DNA from: CAYVBJ01 sp964415185
GTDB taxonomy: Bacteria; Bacteroidota; Rhodothermia; Balneolales; Balneolaceae
Assembly (NCBI GenBank): GCA_964415185.1
Contig: CAYPZI010000128.1
Span: 1-8,265 of the forward strand
Reading direction: 5' to 3'
Length of the DNA: 8,265 nt
Shown here: piece after piece, positions 1 to 6,954 of the stretch
Layout: every line of letters starts with the position of its first letter
How positions within the stretch are numbered: position 1 is the stretch's first letter
Translations under genes and position numbers: made by a program
The notes under the pieces: model-generated
Database searches by the model: none
The model's input: the letters and a program-made list of their open reading frames with translations, nothing else
What the model was told of the DNA's origin: nothing

Positions 1-2
1 AG

Positions 3-404
3 GAAGTAAAACCCAAAGAGATTGAAAATGCACCTGAATGGGCCGATCTTGAGATTGCCATGAACGAAGCTGCAGCCAATGATCGCTATGTTCTTGTCGA
101 TATCTTCGAAACAGGCTGCCAGTTCTGCAAGGCGATGGACCGTGAAGTCTATCCCGCTCCTGCCGTCCGCAATATCCTCGATCAGAAATTTACCGTCACC
201 AAAATCAACGGCCACTCCGACGACACCGTCACCTTTCTCGGCGAGACGATGACCGAAAAAGAGTTTGCAAACAAAATGGGTGCAACAGCCTATCCCTACA
301 TTGTTGTACTCGATTCCGAAGGCAACATCGTGAATACCCGCCGCGGTTATCTTGATATAGTTTCGTTTACAAGGTTTTTGAATGGATCGATTTCGAGCTC
401 CTGA
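3..404 (+). CDS. Thioredoxin-fold protein (5' end outside window)
   Basis: The reading frame is open from base 3 to a TGA at 402-404 and enters from the left edge, so the N-terminus (probably with an export signal) is missing. The ATG at 60 is probably internal, because the upstream 19 codons read as plausible coding sequence ending in EWADLEIA, a typical lead-in helix. Numbered from that Met, the thioredoxin signatures are a beta strand YVLVDIFE, the redox motif CQFC (Cys20 and Cys23, bases 117-128) followed by a basic helix, and the cis-proline in AYPYIVVLD (Pro79). This pattern fits the Thioredoxin_7/Thioredoxin_2 type of periplasmic or cytosolic thiol-disulfide proteins (family knowledge). 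The substrate cannot be told from the sequence. The insert between the CxxC helix and the cis-Pro is typical of SoxW/DUF255-like relatives. No obvious terminator follows; a 12-bp palindrome lies at 411-422. Confidence 0.85.
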   Translation, partial: EVKPKEIENAPEWADLEIAMNEAAANDRYVLVDIFETGCQFCKAMDREVYPAPAVRNILDQKFTVTKINGHSDDTVTFLGETMTEKEFANKMGATAYPYIVVLDSEGNIVNTRRGYLDIVSFTRFLNGSISSS

Positions 405-538
405 TTCGAAATGAAGCTTCATGTGCCTATAAAACACCTCGCCAGCCAATAGTATGTTTAGTATTCATTAACAAGAAATCATAAATTTAAAGAGGCTCAT
501 TTTTTCAAATCATAAAAAACTTAAACAGGGATAAAGCT

Positions 539-823
539 ATGGAATATAAATTACTTCAAGTATCCCGGAATCATAGAACTCTATATCCGGGGCTCATCTT
601 ATTAATGCTTCTATTTTTTATGCAGCCGGTTACAGAGGCCCAAAATATTCTCACACACGGAGATGTTGCCAAAATTAAATCGGTAACAGGAGTTGAAATA
701 TCTCCGGACGGCTTTCACATTGCATACAACCTCAGAATGCTGCGGTGGTTCGATGCCTACCTGATGACAGGCAACCGTTCCGCTGAAGTTCCACACTGGG
801 ATGTAAAAGCCGAAATTAAATAA
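539..823 (+). pseudogene. Internally deleted S9-family peptidase remnant (N- and C-terminal ends fused in frame)
   Basis: The 94-codon frame has a signal peptide (hydrophobic residues about 15-31, cleavage near VTEA/QN at 34-35). It is followed by LTHGDVAKIKSVTGVEISPDGFHIAY (residues 38-63 as a whole), the standard start of the beta-propeller of S9 prolyl-oligopeptidase-type exopeptidases. At about residue 65-66 (bases 731-736) the sequence jumps to RMLRWFDAYLMTG, which resembles the extreme C-terminus of the same family, just after the alpha/beta-hydrolase domain. The propeller and the catalytic Ser, Asp and His are absent; full-length relatives usually run to 600 or more residues. The frame stays open across the join, so a short secreted peptide could still be made, but it cannot be a peptidase. 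A possible SD (AGGG, 527-530) precedes the ATG by 8 bases. The gene ends in a strong terminator. Assignment of both ends is from memory of the family and has not been tested by a search. Confidence 0.65.
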
Positions 824-854
824 TTTAATTTATTTTGGAACATTAAACTCTCTG

Positions 855-890
855 AAAGTGCAGGTTTTACGGCCTGCACTTTTTATTTTA
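855..890 (+). terminator. Rho-independent terminator after the S9 remnant
   Basis: A perfect 10-bp stem, AAAGTGCAGG (855-864) pairing with CCTGCACTTT (873-882), encloses an 8-base loop and runs straight into TTATTTTA. It lies 31 bases after the stop codon of the S9 remnant, so it still marks the 3' end of that transcription unit. The lower A/T part of the stem would also supply a short U tract on the other strand, but no minus-strand gene ends here. Confidence 0.85.
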
Positions 891-1064
891 ATCATTGTAA
901 AATATAGTTATAATGATATCTCATTGCTATGTAAGTGTTTACAATAATGCCACTCTTTACCTGAAATAACTGTGCCTCGGAACACCCAATCAAAGCTTGC
1001 TGTTTAATCACTGAATCGATTGGAGTCACATTCAGTCGGAATCTCTAATCCAAATTTTAAAATA

Positions 1065-1571
1065 ATGAAAATGATTAATTCAATAGTTATTTCACTGATT
1101 GTTCTCACCGGCATTGCAGTGATGCCATATCAGGCTGAAATAACAAACACCAAAGCTAACGATAAAAACATCGTAGAACTTGCTGCAGAGACACCGGCTC
1201 TTTCTACTCTTGTAAAAGCCGTACAAGCAGCCGGACTGGTAGAAGTTCTGCAAAGTGATGGGCCCTTCACAGTATTTGCCCCGACCAACGAGGCTTTCGA
1301 AGCACTGCCTGAAGGAGCACTTGAAGACCTTCTTAAACCTGAAAACAAGGATCAGCTCGTAAAAGTACTCACATACCACGTGGTACCATCTTCCGTAAAA
1401 TCAACTGCCCTGAGCGACGACATGAGCGTTGAAACCGTAGAAGGCGGAAATATTACGGTCAATATCACCGATGATGGCGTACAAATAAACGATGCAAATG
1501 TTGTAAACGCCGACATTGAAGCATCAAATGGTGTAGTGCATGTAATCGATAAAGTGATACTGCCGATGTAA
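1065..1571 (+). CDS. Secreted fasciclin (FAS1) domain protein
   Basis: The frame encodes 168 residues with one FAS1 domain. Starting at the ATG at 1065 gives a clean signal peptide (MKMIN, then hydrophobic residues 6-21). The frame can be extended upstream to a TTG at 1020, but that would bury the signal peptide behind 15 polar residues, so I prefer the ATG; another ATG lies two codons on. Domain landmarks: the first conserved box FTVFAPTNEAF (68-78), the YHVV strand (104-107) and the closing box NGVVHVIDKVILP (155-167). FAS1 domains act extracellularly in adhesion or ligand binding (family knowledge); the partner here is unknown. Single-domain secreted FAS1 proteins of about 150-190 residues are common in Bacteroidota and cyanobacteria. 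There is no recognisable SD; the upstream region is A/T-rich. The gene is flanked by terminators on both sides and so is probably monocistronic. Confidence 0.93.
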   Translation: MKMINSIVISLIVLTGIAVMPYQAEITNTKANDKNIVELAAETPALSTLVKAVQAAGLVEVLQSDGPFTVFAPTNEAFEALPEGALEDLLKPENKDQLVKVLTYHVVPSSVKSTALSDDMSVETVEGGNITVNITDDGVQINDANVVNADIEASNGVVHVIDKVILPM

Positions 1572-1606
1572 TCATCGCATTCACAAACTCATTCAATTTT
1601 TGAATT

Positions 1607-1640
1607 AAAAAAACCCGGTTCTGCCGGGTTTTTTTATTTT
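1607..1640 (+). terminator. Rho-independent terminator after the fasciclin gene
   Basis: AAACCCGG (1611-1618) pairs with CCGGGTTT (1624-1631) around the loop TTCTG. The A run before it (1607-1610) can extend the stem into the T run after it (to 1635), which is followed by more T. It lies 36 bases after the fasciclin stop codon. The flanking A and T runs make it potentially bidirectional, although no minus-strand gene ends here. Confidence 0.9.
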
Positions 1641-1717
1641 TCCGCAATGAATTAAGATTTTTTTTTGTTTTACTTTAGATGTAACAAGCAAAAACAATCT
1701 AACATTAATCCATATAT

Positions 1718-2821
1718 ATGCAGGAAAAGAAAGTATTTACACCTATCAAAACCGGGCCGGTTAAACTGAAAAACAGGTTTGTCATGGCTCCCATGACGAG
1801 AAACCGTGCTGATAATGAACACGAAGCCCCAACCGGCCTTCATGTTGAATACTATAGCCAGAGGGTTTCTGCCGGATTGATTATTACGGAAGGCTCTCAG
1901 ATTTCAAAAGAGGGCAGGGGGTATATTCATACGGCTGGAATTTACAATGATAATCAGGTGAAAGGCTGGCAGAAGGTAACACAAGCCGTTCATAAAAAGG
2001 GCGGTAAAATACAGATTCAGTTGTGGCATACCGGGCGCGTTTCACATCCCTATTTTCAGGACGGCGGAAAACCAATTGCTCCCTCTGCCATAAAAGCCGA
2101 TTCAAAAGCATTCATCCCATCCGGTTTTGTGGATACAACCGAACCAAGGGCTCTTGCTACCGATGAAGTTCGGGAAGTAATAAATCAATTCGGGCAGGCA
2201 GCAGCAAGGGCAAAACAGGCCGGTTTTGACGGAGCCCAGATTCATAGTGCTAACGGATATCTTGTTGAACAATTTTTGCACGATTCATCCAACAAACGAA
2301 TGGATAAATATGGCGGCAGCATTGAAAACCGTGCGCGTTTTCTTTTCGAAATCATTGAAGCCGTTGCAAATGAAATTGGCGAAGACCGGACATCAGTCCG
2401 GCTATCACCCAGTAATCTATTTAACACGGATAATGACTCCCAATCGCGCGATTTGTATGAATATGTCATTAATAAACTGAATGATTACAACCTCTCATTT
2501 CTTGAACTTGTTGAACCGCTTGATGATGTAAGCAACAGGCCCGAACTGGTTGATAACGTTGCAGAGTATTTCAGGCCAATTTTCAAGGGAGTATTGGCTA
2601 CAAACGGAAAATATGACAGAAAAACAGGAATTGAGGTTATTGAAAGAGGAACTACCGACCTCATCTCGTATGCGAAGCTGTTTCTTGCCAATCCGGATCT
2701 GCCTGCGCGCATAAAATCAGGTGCCTCTCTGAACGAACCTGATCCCGATACGTTTTATGGCGGCGGTGAAAAAGGGTACATTGATTATCCATTACTGGAA
2801 GAAGCTAAATTTGCTGAATGA
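1718..2821 (+). CDS. Old Yellow Enzyme family NADH:flavin oxidoreductase (ene-reductase)
   Basis: A 367-residue FMN-dependent TIM-barrel enzyme of the classical OYE/NemA type, full length for the family. It is expected to reduce activated C=C bonds or nitro compounds with NAD(P)H in the cytoplasm (family knowledge; physiological substrate unknown). Motifs in order: MAPMTRNRA (23-31, flavin contacts, with the class-I Thr27), QLWHTGRVSHP (101-111, active-site Trp103), the substrate-binding His176 and Asn179 plus proton-donor-type Tyr181 in QIHSANGYLVEQFL, RMDKYGGSIENRARF (194-208), the flavin Arg228 in VRLSPSN, and the C-terminal YGGGEKGYIDYP. The FMN-phosphate segment reads YAKLFLANPDLP (318-329), with Lys320 where many members have Arg. 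The ATG at 1718 has no SD; a 7/8 match to a -7 element (TACTTTAG, 1671-1678) has no partner box. There is no convincing terminator after it. Confidence 0.95.
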   Translation: MQEKKVFTPIKTGPVKLKNRFVMAPMTRNRADNEHEAPTGLHVEYYSQRVSAGLIITEGSQISKEGRGYIHTAGIYNDNQVKGWQKVTQAVHKKGGKIQIQLWHTGRVSHPYFQDGGKPIAPSAIKADSKAFIPSGFVDTTEPRALATDEVREVINQFGQAAARAKQAGFDGAQIHSANGYLVEQFLHDSSNKRMDKYGGSIENRARFLFEIIEAVANEIGEDRTSVRLSPSNLFNTDNDSQSRDLYEYVINKLNDYNLSFLELVEPLDDVSNRPELVDNVAEYFRPIFKGVLATNGKYDRKTGIEVIERGTTDLISYAKLFLANPDLPARIKSGASLNEPDPDTFYGGGEKGYIDYPLLEEAKFAE

Positions 2822-2895
2822 GGGATTTTGTAAAATCATTCAATTTTATATTTTGATAGGGTTCTATTGTTAAATCAAACATATAAGCACCTACT

Positions 2896-2974
2896 GGATC
2901 TGACAGCGTTGGATTTTGACGCTGACATCCCGACCGCTGTCGGGACGGCAAAAGCTCCGGGAACTGTCAGGTCT
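2896..2974. repeat. 79-nt imperfect palindrome (REP/MITE-like or structured RNA)
   Basis: Four nested stems fold this stretch into one long hairpin: 2896-2906 with 2964-2974 (11 pairs, two of them G-U), 2911-2913 with 2956-2958 (GGA/TCC), TTTTG 2914-2918 with CAAAA 2949-2953, and the apex TCCCGAC 2928-2934 with GTCGGGA 2939-2945 around CGCT. Small internal loops separate the stems. A competing 6-bp hairpin, CAGCGT 2904-2909 with ACGCTG 2919-2924, is also possible. The element is visibly richer in GC than the AT-rich DNA on both sides and contains no ORF of note. It has no T tract, so it is not a normal terminator. It could be a dispersed palindromic repeat, a miniature mobile element, or an RNA in the spacer between the OYE gene and the M23-like gene. 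Only one copy lies in this window. Confidence 0.55.
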
Positions 2975-3000
2975 TTATCCGACAAATGAGTATTGACACG

Positions 3001-3012
3001 ACACAATTGTGT
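3001..3012. promoter_or_regulatory. 12-bp perfect palindrome, possible operator
   Basis: ACACAATTGTGT reads the same on both strands. It sits 52 bases before the start codon of the M23-like gene and directly after TATTGACA (2991-2998), which contains a consensus -35-like TTGACA, although no matching -10 box lies 16-18 bases on. A second perfect palindrome, GTTCCGGAAC (3023-3032), followed by TTTTTAATTATTAAT, lies between it and the gene. Dyads of this size in a leader suit a dimeric regulator; no regulator is identified. Confidence 0.25.
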
Positions 3013-3064
3013 AAACGGTTCTGTTCCGGAACTTTTTAATTATTAATCTAACCGTAAGTGAGCC

Positions 3065-4012
3065 ATGTATTTTCGATTTATAATACTATTCCTAACTTCA
3101 TTTTTACTGCTTGAACCTACCTTACTTTTATCTCAAACACAGCCATTAAAAGTTACTTACGACAAAAACAATAAGGGTGTTTACACCTTCTATGCTGAAA
3201 ACACCGAATACATGCCGTTTGTAATTGCTTTTGATTTTACCCAACTCAATAATTTAAGAGCCTCTTATGCCCTTCCCCGCCACATTAATGTTTTCGGTAA
3301 GAAAAACGCGCGTATATTAAAACTGGATCCTGTATCCAATACGGGAAGAAGCACCTTCAGGTACACTTTCAAGTATTATACAGGATGTCTCGACACTAAA
3401 CCGGATGATATAGAGTACCTGCTTCCTCTTCCCGAAGGCACCAAAACCACAGCTCGTTTGCTGAGTTACGTAGGCCGGCACGTTGGCAGTGAGACTCCGG
3501 AGGATTGGTATAATCTCCTGTTCTTAACAAACGGTGAAGTTCCTATCCATGCCTCAAGGAAAGGCCGTGTGGTTTCAATCCGCGATGATCAGAATTTTAC
3601 CAGCGAGCACCTGTTATTTACGAGTGAAAGGAACTATGTAATCGTTGTACATGACGACTGTACCTTTGCACGCTATTCTACTTTTAAAGACGGTCATATT
3701 GATGTCAGTATCGGCGATTTGGTTTTCCCCGGCGATGTACTTGGCTTGTCGGCAGGAGATGAATATAAGTTCGGTAACCAGGTAAGGCTGTATGTTTATT
3801 ACAGAAACGATGATTCTATTTTAAACCCTGTTGAAAACAATGACGAGTTTAAAAATTTCTTCTCTTTTAAACCAAGGTTTAACACTGAAAATAATGGCAG
3901 CGGGTACCTTGAACCAAATCAGGAGTATATCAGCGTTCATCCCCAGGATATTATCCTATCCGAGCTGAGCCGGCGGGAACGAAAAAAATGGGAAAAAGAA
4001 AGCAGGAATTAA
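3065..4012 (+). CDS. Secreted LytM/M23-like protein lacking the metal ligands (probable pseudo-peptidase)
   Basis: 315 residues with a signal peptide (hydrophobic 5-22, cleavage near Ser23/Gln24). Residues about 28-105 are a beta-rich N-terminal region of unknown function. Residues about 148-246 follow the LytM (M23 peptidase) fold pattern: VPIHASRKGRVVSIRDD (159-175) matches the strand usually read as tPVyAp.dGvV; YVIVVHDDCTFARYSTF (191-207) matches the HxdGt.t.YaHL strand; VSIGDLVFPGDVLGLSA (214-230) matches the VkvGdkVkkGq.IG.sG loop. The Zn ligands are missing. The HxxxD that should precede residue 159 is not there, and the closing GPHLHFE box reads QVRLYVY (239-245), so HxH becomes Arg241-x-Tyr243. 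By analogy with EnvC/NlpD-type degenerate LytM proteins it may bind wall or regulate amidases; that is inference. Residues 246-315 are a charged tail. GTGAG before the ATG is a weak SD. Confidence 0.75.
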   Translation: MYFRFIILFLTSFLLLEPTLLLSQTQPLKVTYDKNNKGVYTFYAENTEYMPFVIAFDFTQLNNLRASYALPRHINVFGKKNARILKLDPVSNTGRSTFRYTFKYYTGCLDTKPDDIEYLLPLPEGTKTTARLLSYVGRHVGSETPEDWYNLLFLTNGEVPIHASRKGRVVSIRDDQNFTSEHLLFTSERNYVIVVHDDCTFARYSTFKDGHIDVSIGDLVFPGDVLGLSAGDEYKFGNQVRLYVYYRNDDSILNPVENNDEFKNFFSFKPRFNTENNGSGYLEPNQEYISVHPQDIILSELSRRERKKWEKESRN

Positions 4013-4143
4013 AAACTCCGCAAATTGAGGTCAACAATTAGAGAGCTGTGTAGCATGTCACTTGTCAATCCCCTGAAAAAACACCTCACTCGTGCAAAAA
4101 GTGATTCTTTGCATTACTCCAGCCAATATCAAGACAAAAAAAA

Positions 4144-4162
4144 TCCCCCCAAAATGGGGGGA
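4144..4162 (-). terminator. Rho-independent terminator for the metalloprotease gene
   Basis: TCCCCCC (4144-4150) and GGGGGGA (4156-4162) form a perfect 7-bp stem around AAAAT. On the plus strand eight A residues precede it (4136-4143), so the minus-strand transcript reads hairpin then eight U. This is a textbook terminator about 50 bases beyond the metalloprotease stop codon. On the plus strand the stem is followed by ATAATAG with no T tract, so it works in the minus direction only. Confidence 0.85.
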
Positions 4163-4169
4163 TAATAGA

Positions 4170-4208
4170 ACAAAGACCCGCATTTCAATGCCGGTACTTT
4201 TGTTTTTT
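4170..4208 (+). terminator. Probable rho-independent terminator for the M23-like gene
   Basis: An imperfect hairpin pairs AC 4170-4171 with GT 4202-4203, AAAG 4172-4175 with CTTT 4197-4200, ACC 4176-4178 with GGT 4193-4195, and GCAT 4180-4183 with ATGC 4188-4191. It has one C/C mismatch and single-base bulges at 4196 and 4201. It runs into TTTTTT (4203-4208). It is the only T-tailed hairpin on the plus strand after the M23-like gene, whose stop lies about 160 bases upstream, and it ends two bases before the stop codon of the converging metalloprotease gene. The bulges lower confidence. Confidence 0.5.
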
Positions 4209-4210
4209 GT

Positions 4211-6703
4211 TTAATCCGGATTCAAAATATTGTCAATCCTTGATTCAGCATCGGCGAGATGAACGCGAGTTGCACGGTCATTTACCTGTTGTCTTGTGTT
4301 TCTTACATCCCTTAAGAGATTTTCCAGCTGTTCACGTACAATCGGACGGATATCCGACTGACTTACATTAATGGAAGTGAACCCGAAGAACTGCCTGAAT
4401 GCAGCAGGAATGTTCGGCAACTCTTCCGTCATCAGAAATTTCATCCTCTCAATATAGGCACGCTGAAGATTTCGCCGGTACACATCAATCGCCGAGTTGT
4501 TCCTCAGTTCACTCCAGACAGTACTGCGAATGTCATCCATAAACTCAAAAGGGGAGTAGGTATCTTCTTCGCGCTGGTCGTATTCAATCAGCCTTGCAAT
4601 TCTTTGTGGATCGAGCAGGCTGTTCAGTACGGATACCTGGCGGCTTCTCAAACCATCAACAAAATCAGCCTGGTTAATTCGGCTCAGTATTTCATCATTA
4701 ACTACCCAGGTCGGTGAACTAAAAGCATGACGTCCAATAAATTGCATGGCTCTTTGCTGTGTTTCTTTTGGCACAAACTCATACACCGGGCCTTCCTGCT
4801 CGTAGGTTTTATGTGTTTCGAACACGCCGCCGATATTTTGGCTAACGTGGCCCATGTAACGGCTCCACTGACCGAGAACCTGGCCATAAAGTGTTTCGAG
4901 TTCATCAAAGTTTTCGCCTTCCCTTCGGGTCCATTCAACGAGGTTATCGGTGATTACCTGCAGGTTGGCAAGGCCATATTGACTGGCTTTCATGGCATCG
5001 TCGCCCAAATCCTCATTTTGAGAGCGCGGGTCTATTTTGCTTCCAGTCTGACGGCCATAGAAAAATACCGGGTCATCGGCACGTTCAAGAACCCATTCAT
5101 TAAGTATTTCTTCCTGTTCTTCGATTGGCATATCGCCAAACCACGTATATCCCCATTTTACAGCCCATTTATCGTAGGGGCCTACGCGCGGCTGAAAGTT
5201 GGTCACACCATCGCCGGGCTGGGCAATATAGTTAAAACGTGCATAGTCCATGATAGAAGGCGCTGTTCCATGGGTATCGGTATATGTTGGTGAGCGCAGT
5301 GAATCAACCGGTGTGGCATAACTGGACCCCCAGTTATGTGGCAGGCCAAGTGTGTGGCCAACCTCATGGGCAGATACAAAACGAATCAACTCGCCCATCA
5401 CCTCATCTTCAAATTCAACTCCTCGTGCTTCAGGGTTTGCTGCAGATGTCTGAACAAAATACCAGTTTCTCAATAAGGTCATTACATTGTGATACCAACC
5501 GATTGCGGAAGTCAAAATCTGGCCTGATCTCGAATCGTGCACATGCGGACCGAATGCATTCGGAATGGGGGAAGCAAAATAACGGATGGAAGGATACCGT
5601 ACATCCTCAAGGCTGAAATCGGGATCTTCTTCCGGTGTGGGAGCCATCTTGCCCATGATAGCATTTTTAAAGCCGGCTTCTTCAAAAGCGACCTGCCAGT
5701 CATCAACGCCTTGAATAAGCCATTCCCTCCACTTTTTGGGCGTAGCGGGATCGATATAAAAAATAATCGGTTCTTCCGGTTCAACAAGCTCGCCTCTCAG
5801 GTAGGCTTCTTTATCTTTGGGAACCAGCTTCCACCGGGTAACATGGCTCACTTCTTTTGCCTTCTGTGCATCGGCTCCATAATCAATTTTGTCCACATTG
5901 AAATAGCCGACTCTTGCGTCCGGCGTTCTCGGCTGCATGGGCTCCTTAGGCAGAAGTACCATACTGTGGTTAAATTCGAGAGAAATGGTATTGGCATCCG
6001 AATTGCTTGGAGGGTTGTTGGCCTCATAAGTTAACAGGTGCCTGGCCTCAATATTTTCCGGGTAACTCCGGATATGTTCAATAAATGTTCTTGAGCCGTC
6101 CACGCGTCGAACCTGGAAACTTCGCCTGAATCCTTGCTGTAGTCCCAGTGCAGGTACATCGGATGTAAACAGGTCTGTGACTTCAATAACCGTGCCTGTT
6201 GAATCTTCATTCAGGGCTTTGACATCAAATGAAGTAATGATCGGCTCAAAATTTGAATTCCTGACCGCTTCAAAAATGGGAAGCGTATCGTTGGCAACAT
6301 TTTCATAAGAGACTCTTCGAAGAAGGATTTTATCCTCTTTTCTTTCCCATCGAAGAGACTGGGTATTGTTTTTCATGCCTCCGAAACTAATTCCGTCTGC
6401 TGTTTTGGCAATTCTTGAAATCATCAGCATCTCTCGACCGAGTAATGAATCGGGAATTTCGTAAAAATACTTGTTTTCCTGTTTGTAGACGTTAAATAAT
6501 CCTTCGTCTTTTTCAGCGTCTTTTTTGATTACTTCACTAAACGGCTTTATTTCCTGGTCACCGCCACGTCCCGGCCTTGTTGGGCGCTCACTTGAGGCAC
6601 CTGTCGGGCCATCATCCTTTGATGCCGAGCCGAATATTCCACACCCTGTTATAAGAAATGCGGAGAAACTTAAAATCAACATCTTTCTAATTAATACATT
6701 CAT
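4211..6703 (-). CDS. Zinc-dependent metalloprotease lipoprotein (DUF5118-DUF5117-DUF4953, metzincin-like)
   Basis: About 830 residues. I start at the ATG at 6703 because it gives a proper lipoprotein signal (MNVLIRK, hydrophobic segment, lipobox LITGC). A 22-codon extension to 6769 would put polar sequence before the signal. After the acylated Cys comes a Ser/Gly/Pro-rich linker. Residues about 50-98 match DUF5118 (GLFNVYKQENKYFYEIP, DSLLGREMLMISRIA), about 100-305 DUF5117, and about 310 onward the DUF4953 catalytic part. The zinc motif is HEVGHTLGLPH with His446, Glu447, His450 and His456, followed by NW. SIMDY supplies a Met-turn at Met485. This is the HExxHxxGxxH plus Met-turn arrangement of metzincins. 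The last 230 residues or so look helical. Proteins of this size and order are common in Bacteroidota; substrates are unknown. The protein is expected to be anchored in an outer-membrane or periplasmic leaflet. It is transcribed toward a strong terminator at 4144-4162. Confidence 0.93.
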   Translation of the reverse strand: MNVLIRKMLILSFSAFLITGCGIFGSASKDDGPTGASSERPTRPGRGGDQEIKPFSEVIKKDAEKDEGLFNVYKQENKYFYEIPDSLLGREMLMISRIAKTADGISFGGMKNNTQSLRWERKEDKILLRRVSYENVANDTLPIFEAVRNSNFEPIITSFDVKALNEDSTGTVIEVTDLFTSDVPALGLQQGFRRSFQVRRVDGSRTFIEHIRSYPENIEARHLLTYEANNPPSNSDANTISLEFNHSMVLLPKEPMQPRTPDARVGYFNVDKIDYGADAQKAKEVSHVTRWKLVPKDKEAYLRGELVEPEEPIIFYIDPATPKKWREWLIQGVDDWQVAFEEAGFKNAIMGKMAPTPEEDPDFSLEDVRYPSIRYFASPIPNAFGPHVHDSRSGQILTSAIGWYHNVMTLLRNWYFVQTSAANPEARGVEFEDEVMGELIRFVSAHEVGHTLGLPHNWGSSYATPVDSLRSPTYTDTHGTAPSIMDYARFNYIAQPGDGVTNFQPRVGPYDKWAVKWGYTWFGDMPIEEQEEILNEWVLERADDPVFFYGRQTGSKIDPRSQNEDLGDDAMKASQYGLANLQVITDNLVEWTRREGENFDELETLYGQVLGQWSRYMGHVSQNIGGVFETHKTYEQEGPVYEFVPKETQQRAMQFIGRHAFSSPTWVVNDEILSRINQADFVDGLRSRQVSVLNSLLDPQRIARLIEYDQREEDTYSPFEFMDDIRSTVWSELRNNSAIDVYRRNLQRAYIERMKFLMTEELPNIPAAFRQFFGFTSINVSQSDIRPIVREQLENLLRDVRNTRQQVNDRATRVHLADAESRIDNILNPD

Positions 6704-6822
6704 GTCCTGTAGTTGGTTTATTTTTATTTTAATCGTAGTTGACAAAACTGCAATTTCTGCATCTCTCAATCAAGTAAAAAAAGTGCCACATTGTAAAAAG
6801 TTGATAATAATAGCGAAACCTC

Positions 6823-6846
6823 CAAGCGTGCGCATTATGCACCTTG
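6823..6846. other. Bulged hairpin in the spacer upstream of the metalloprotease gene
   Basis: CAAG (6823-6826) pairs with CTTG (6843-6846) and GTGC (6828-6831) with GCAC (6839-6842), with C6827 bulged and a 7-base loop. It lies in the 251-base spacer between the serine hydrolase stop (6955) and the metalloprotease start (6703). On the minus strand it would fall about 120 bases before the metalloprotease ATG, in a leader if transcription begins that far up. It has no T tract. I see no clear promoter, terminator or small ORF in the rest of this spacer. Confidence 0.25.
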
Positions 6847-6954
6847 AAGCGCTGAGCGTTGTTTGGCAAGATGCAGAAAATTCAGCTCAAAAGCCCGGCC
6901 TTCACAGTCAGTGGTCAGCAAACATCAACAAGTTCCGTTCATTGTTTCTTTTTA

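Noticed and set aside
411..422. 12-bp palindrome ATGAAGCTTCAT after the thioredoxin-like gene
   Set aside because: It has no loop or T tract for a terminator and no promoter context; probably chance.
909..914. TATAAT as a -10 box for the fasciclin gene
   Set aside because: No -35 partner at normal spacing, and it sits about 150 bases before the start codon; in AT-rich DNA this is expected by chance.
1020..1064. TTG-initiated N-terminal extension of the fasciclin protein
   Set aside because: It adds 15 polar residues ahead of a normal signal peptide; the ATG at 1065 gives the expected export signal.
1092..1379. Minus-strand open frames across the fasciclin gene
   Set aside because: They are shadows of a clearly recognisable plus-strand gene.
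2824..2837. GATTTT/AAAATC inverted repeat just after the OYE stop as a terminator
   Set aside because: The stem is all A/T apart from one pair, the loop is too small, and no clean T tract follows.
2928..2945. GC hairpin as a simple terminator for the OYE gene
   Set aside because: It is followed by CGGCAAAA with no T tract and is the apex of a larger palindrome, so it is described as part of that element.
4727..5293. 188-codon plus-strand open frame
   Set aside because: It lies entirely antisense to the catalytic region of the metalloprotease, has no recognisable domain, and is explained by that gene's codon use.
6704..6769. 22-codon N-terminal extension of the metalloprotease
   Set aside because: It would place polar residues before a good lipoprotein signal; the ATG at 6703 fits the family better.
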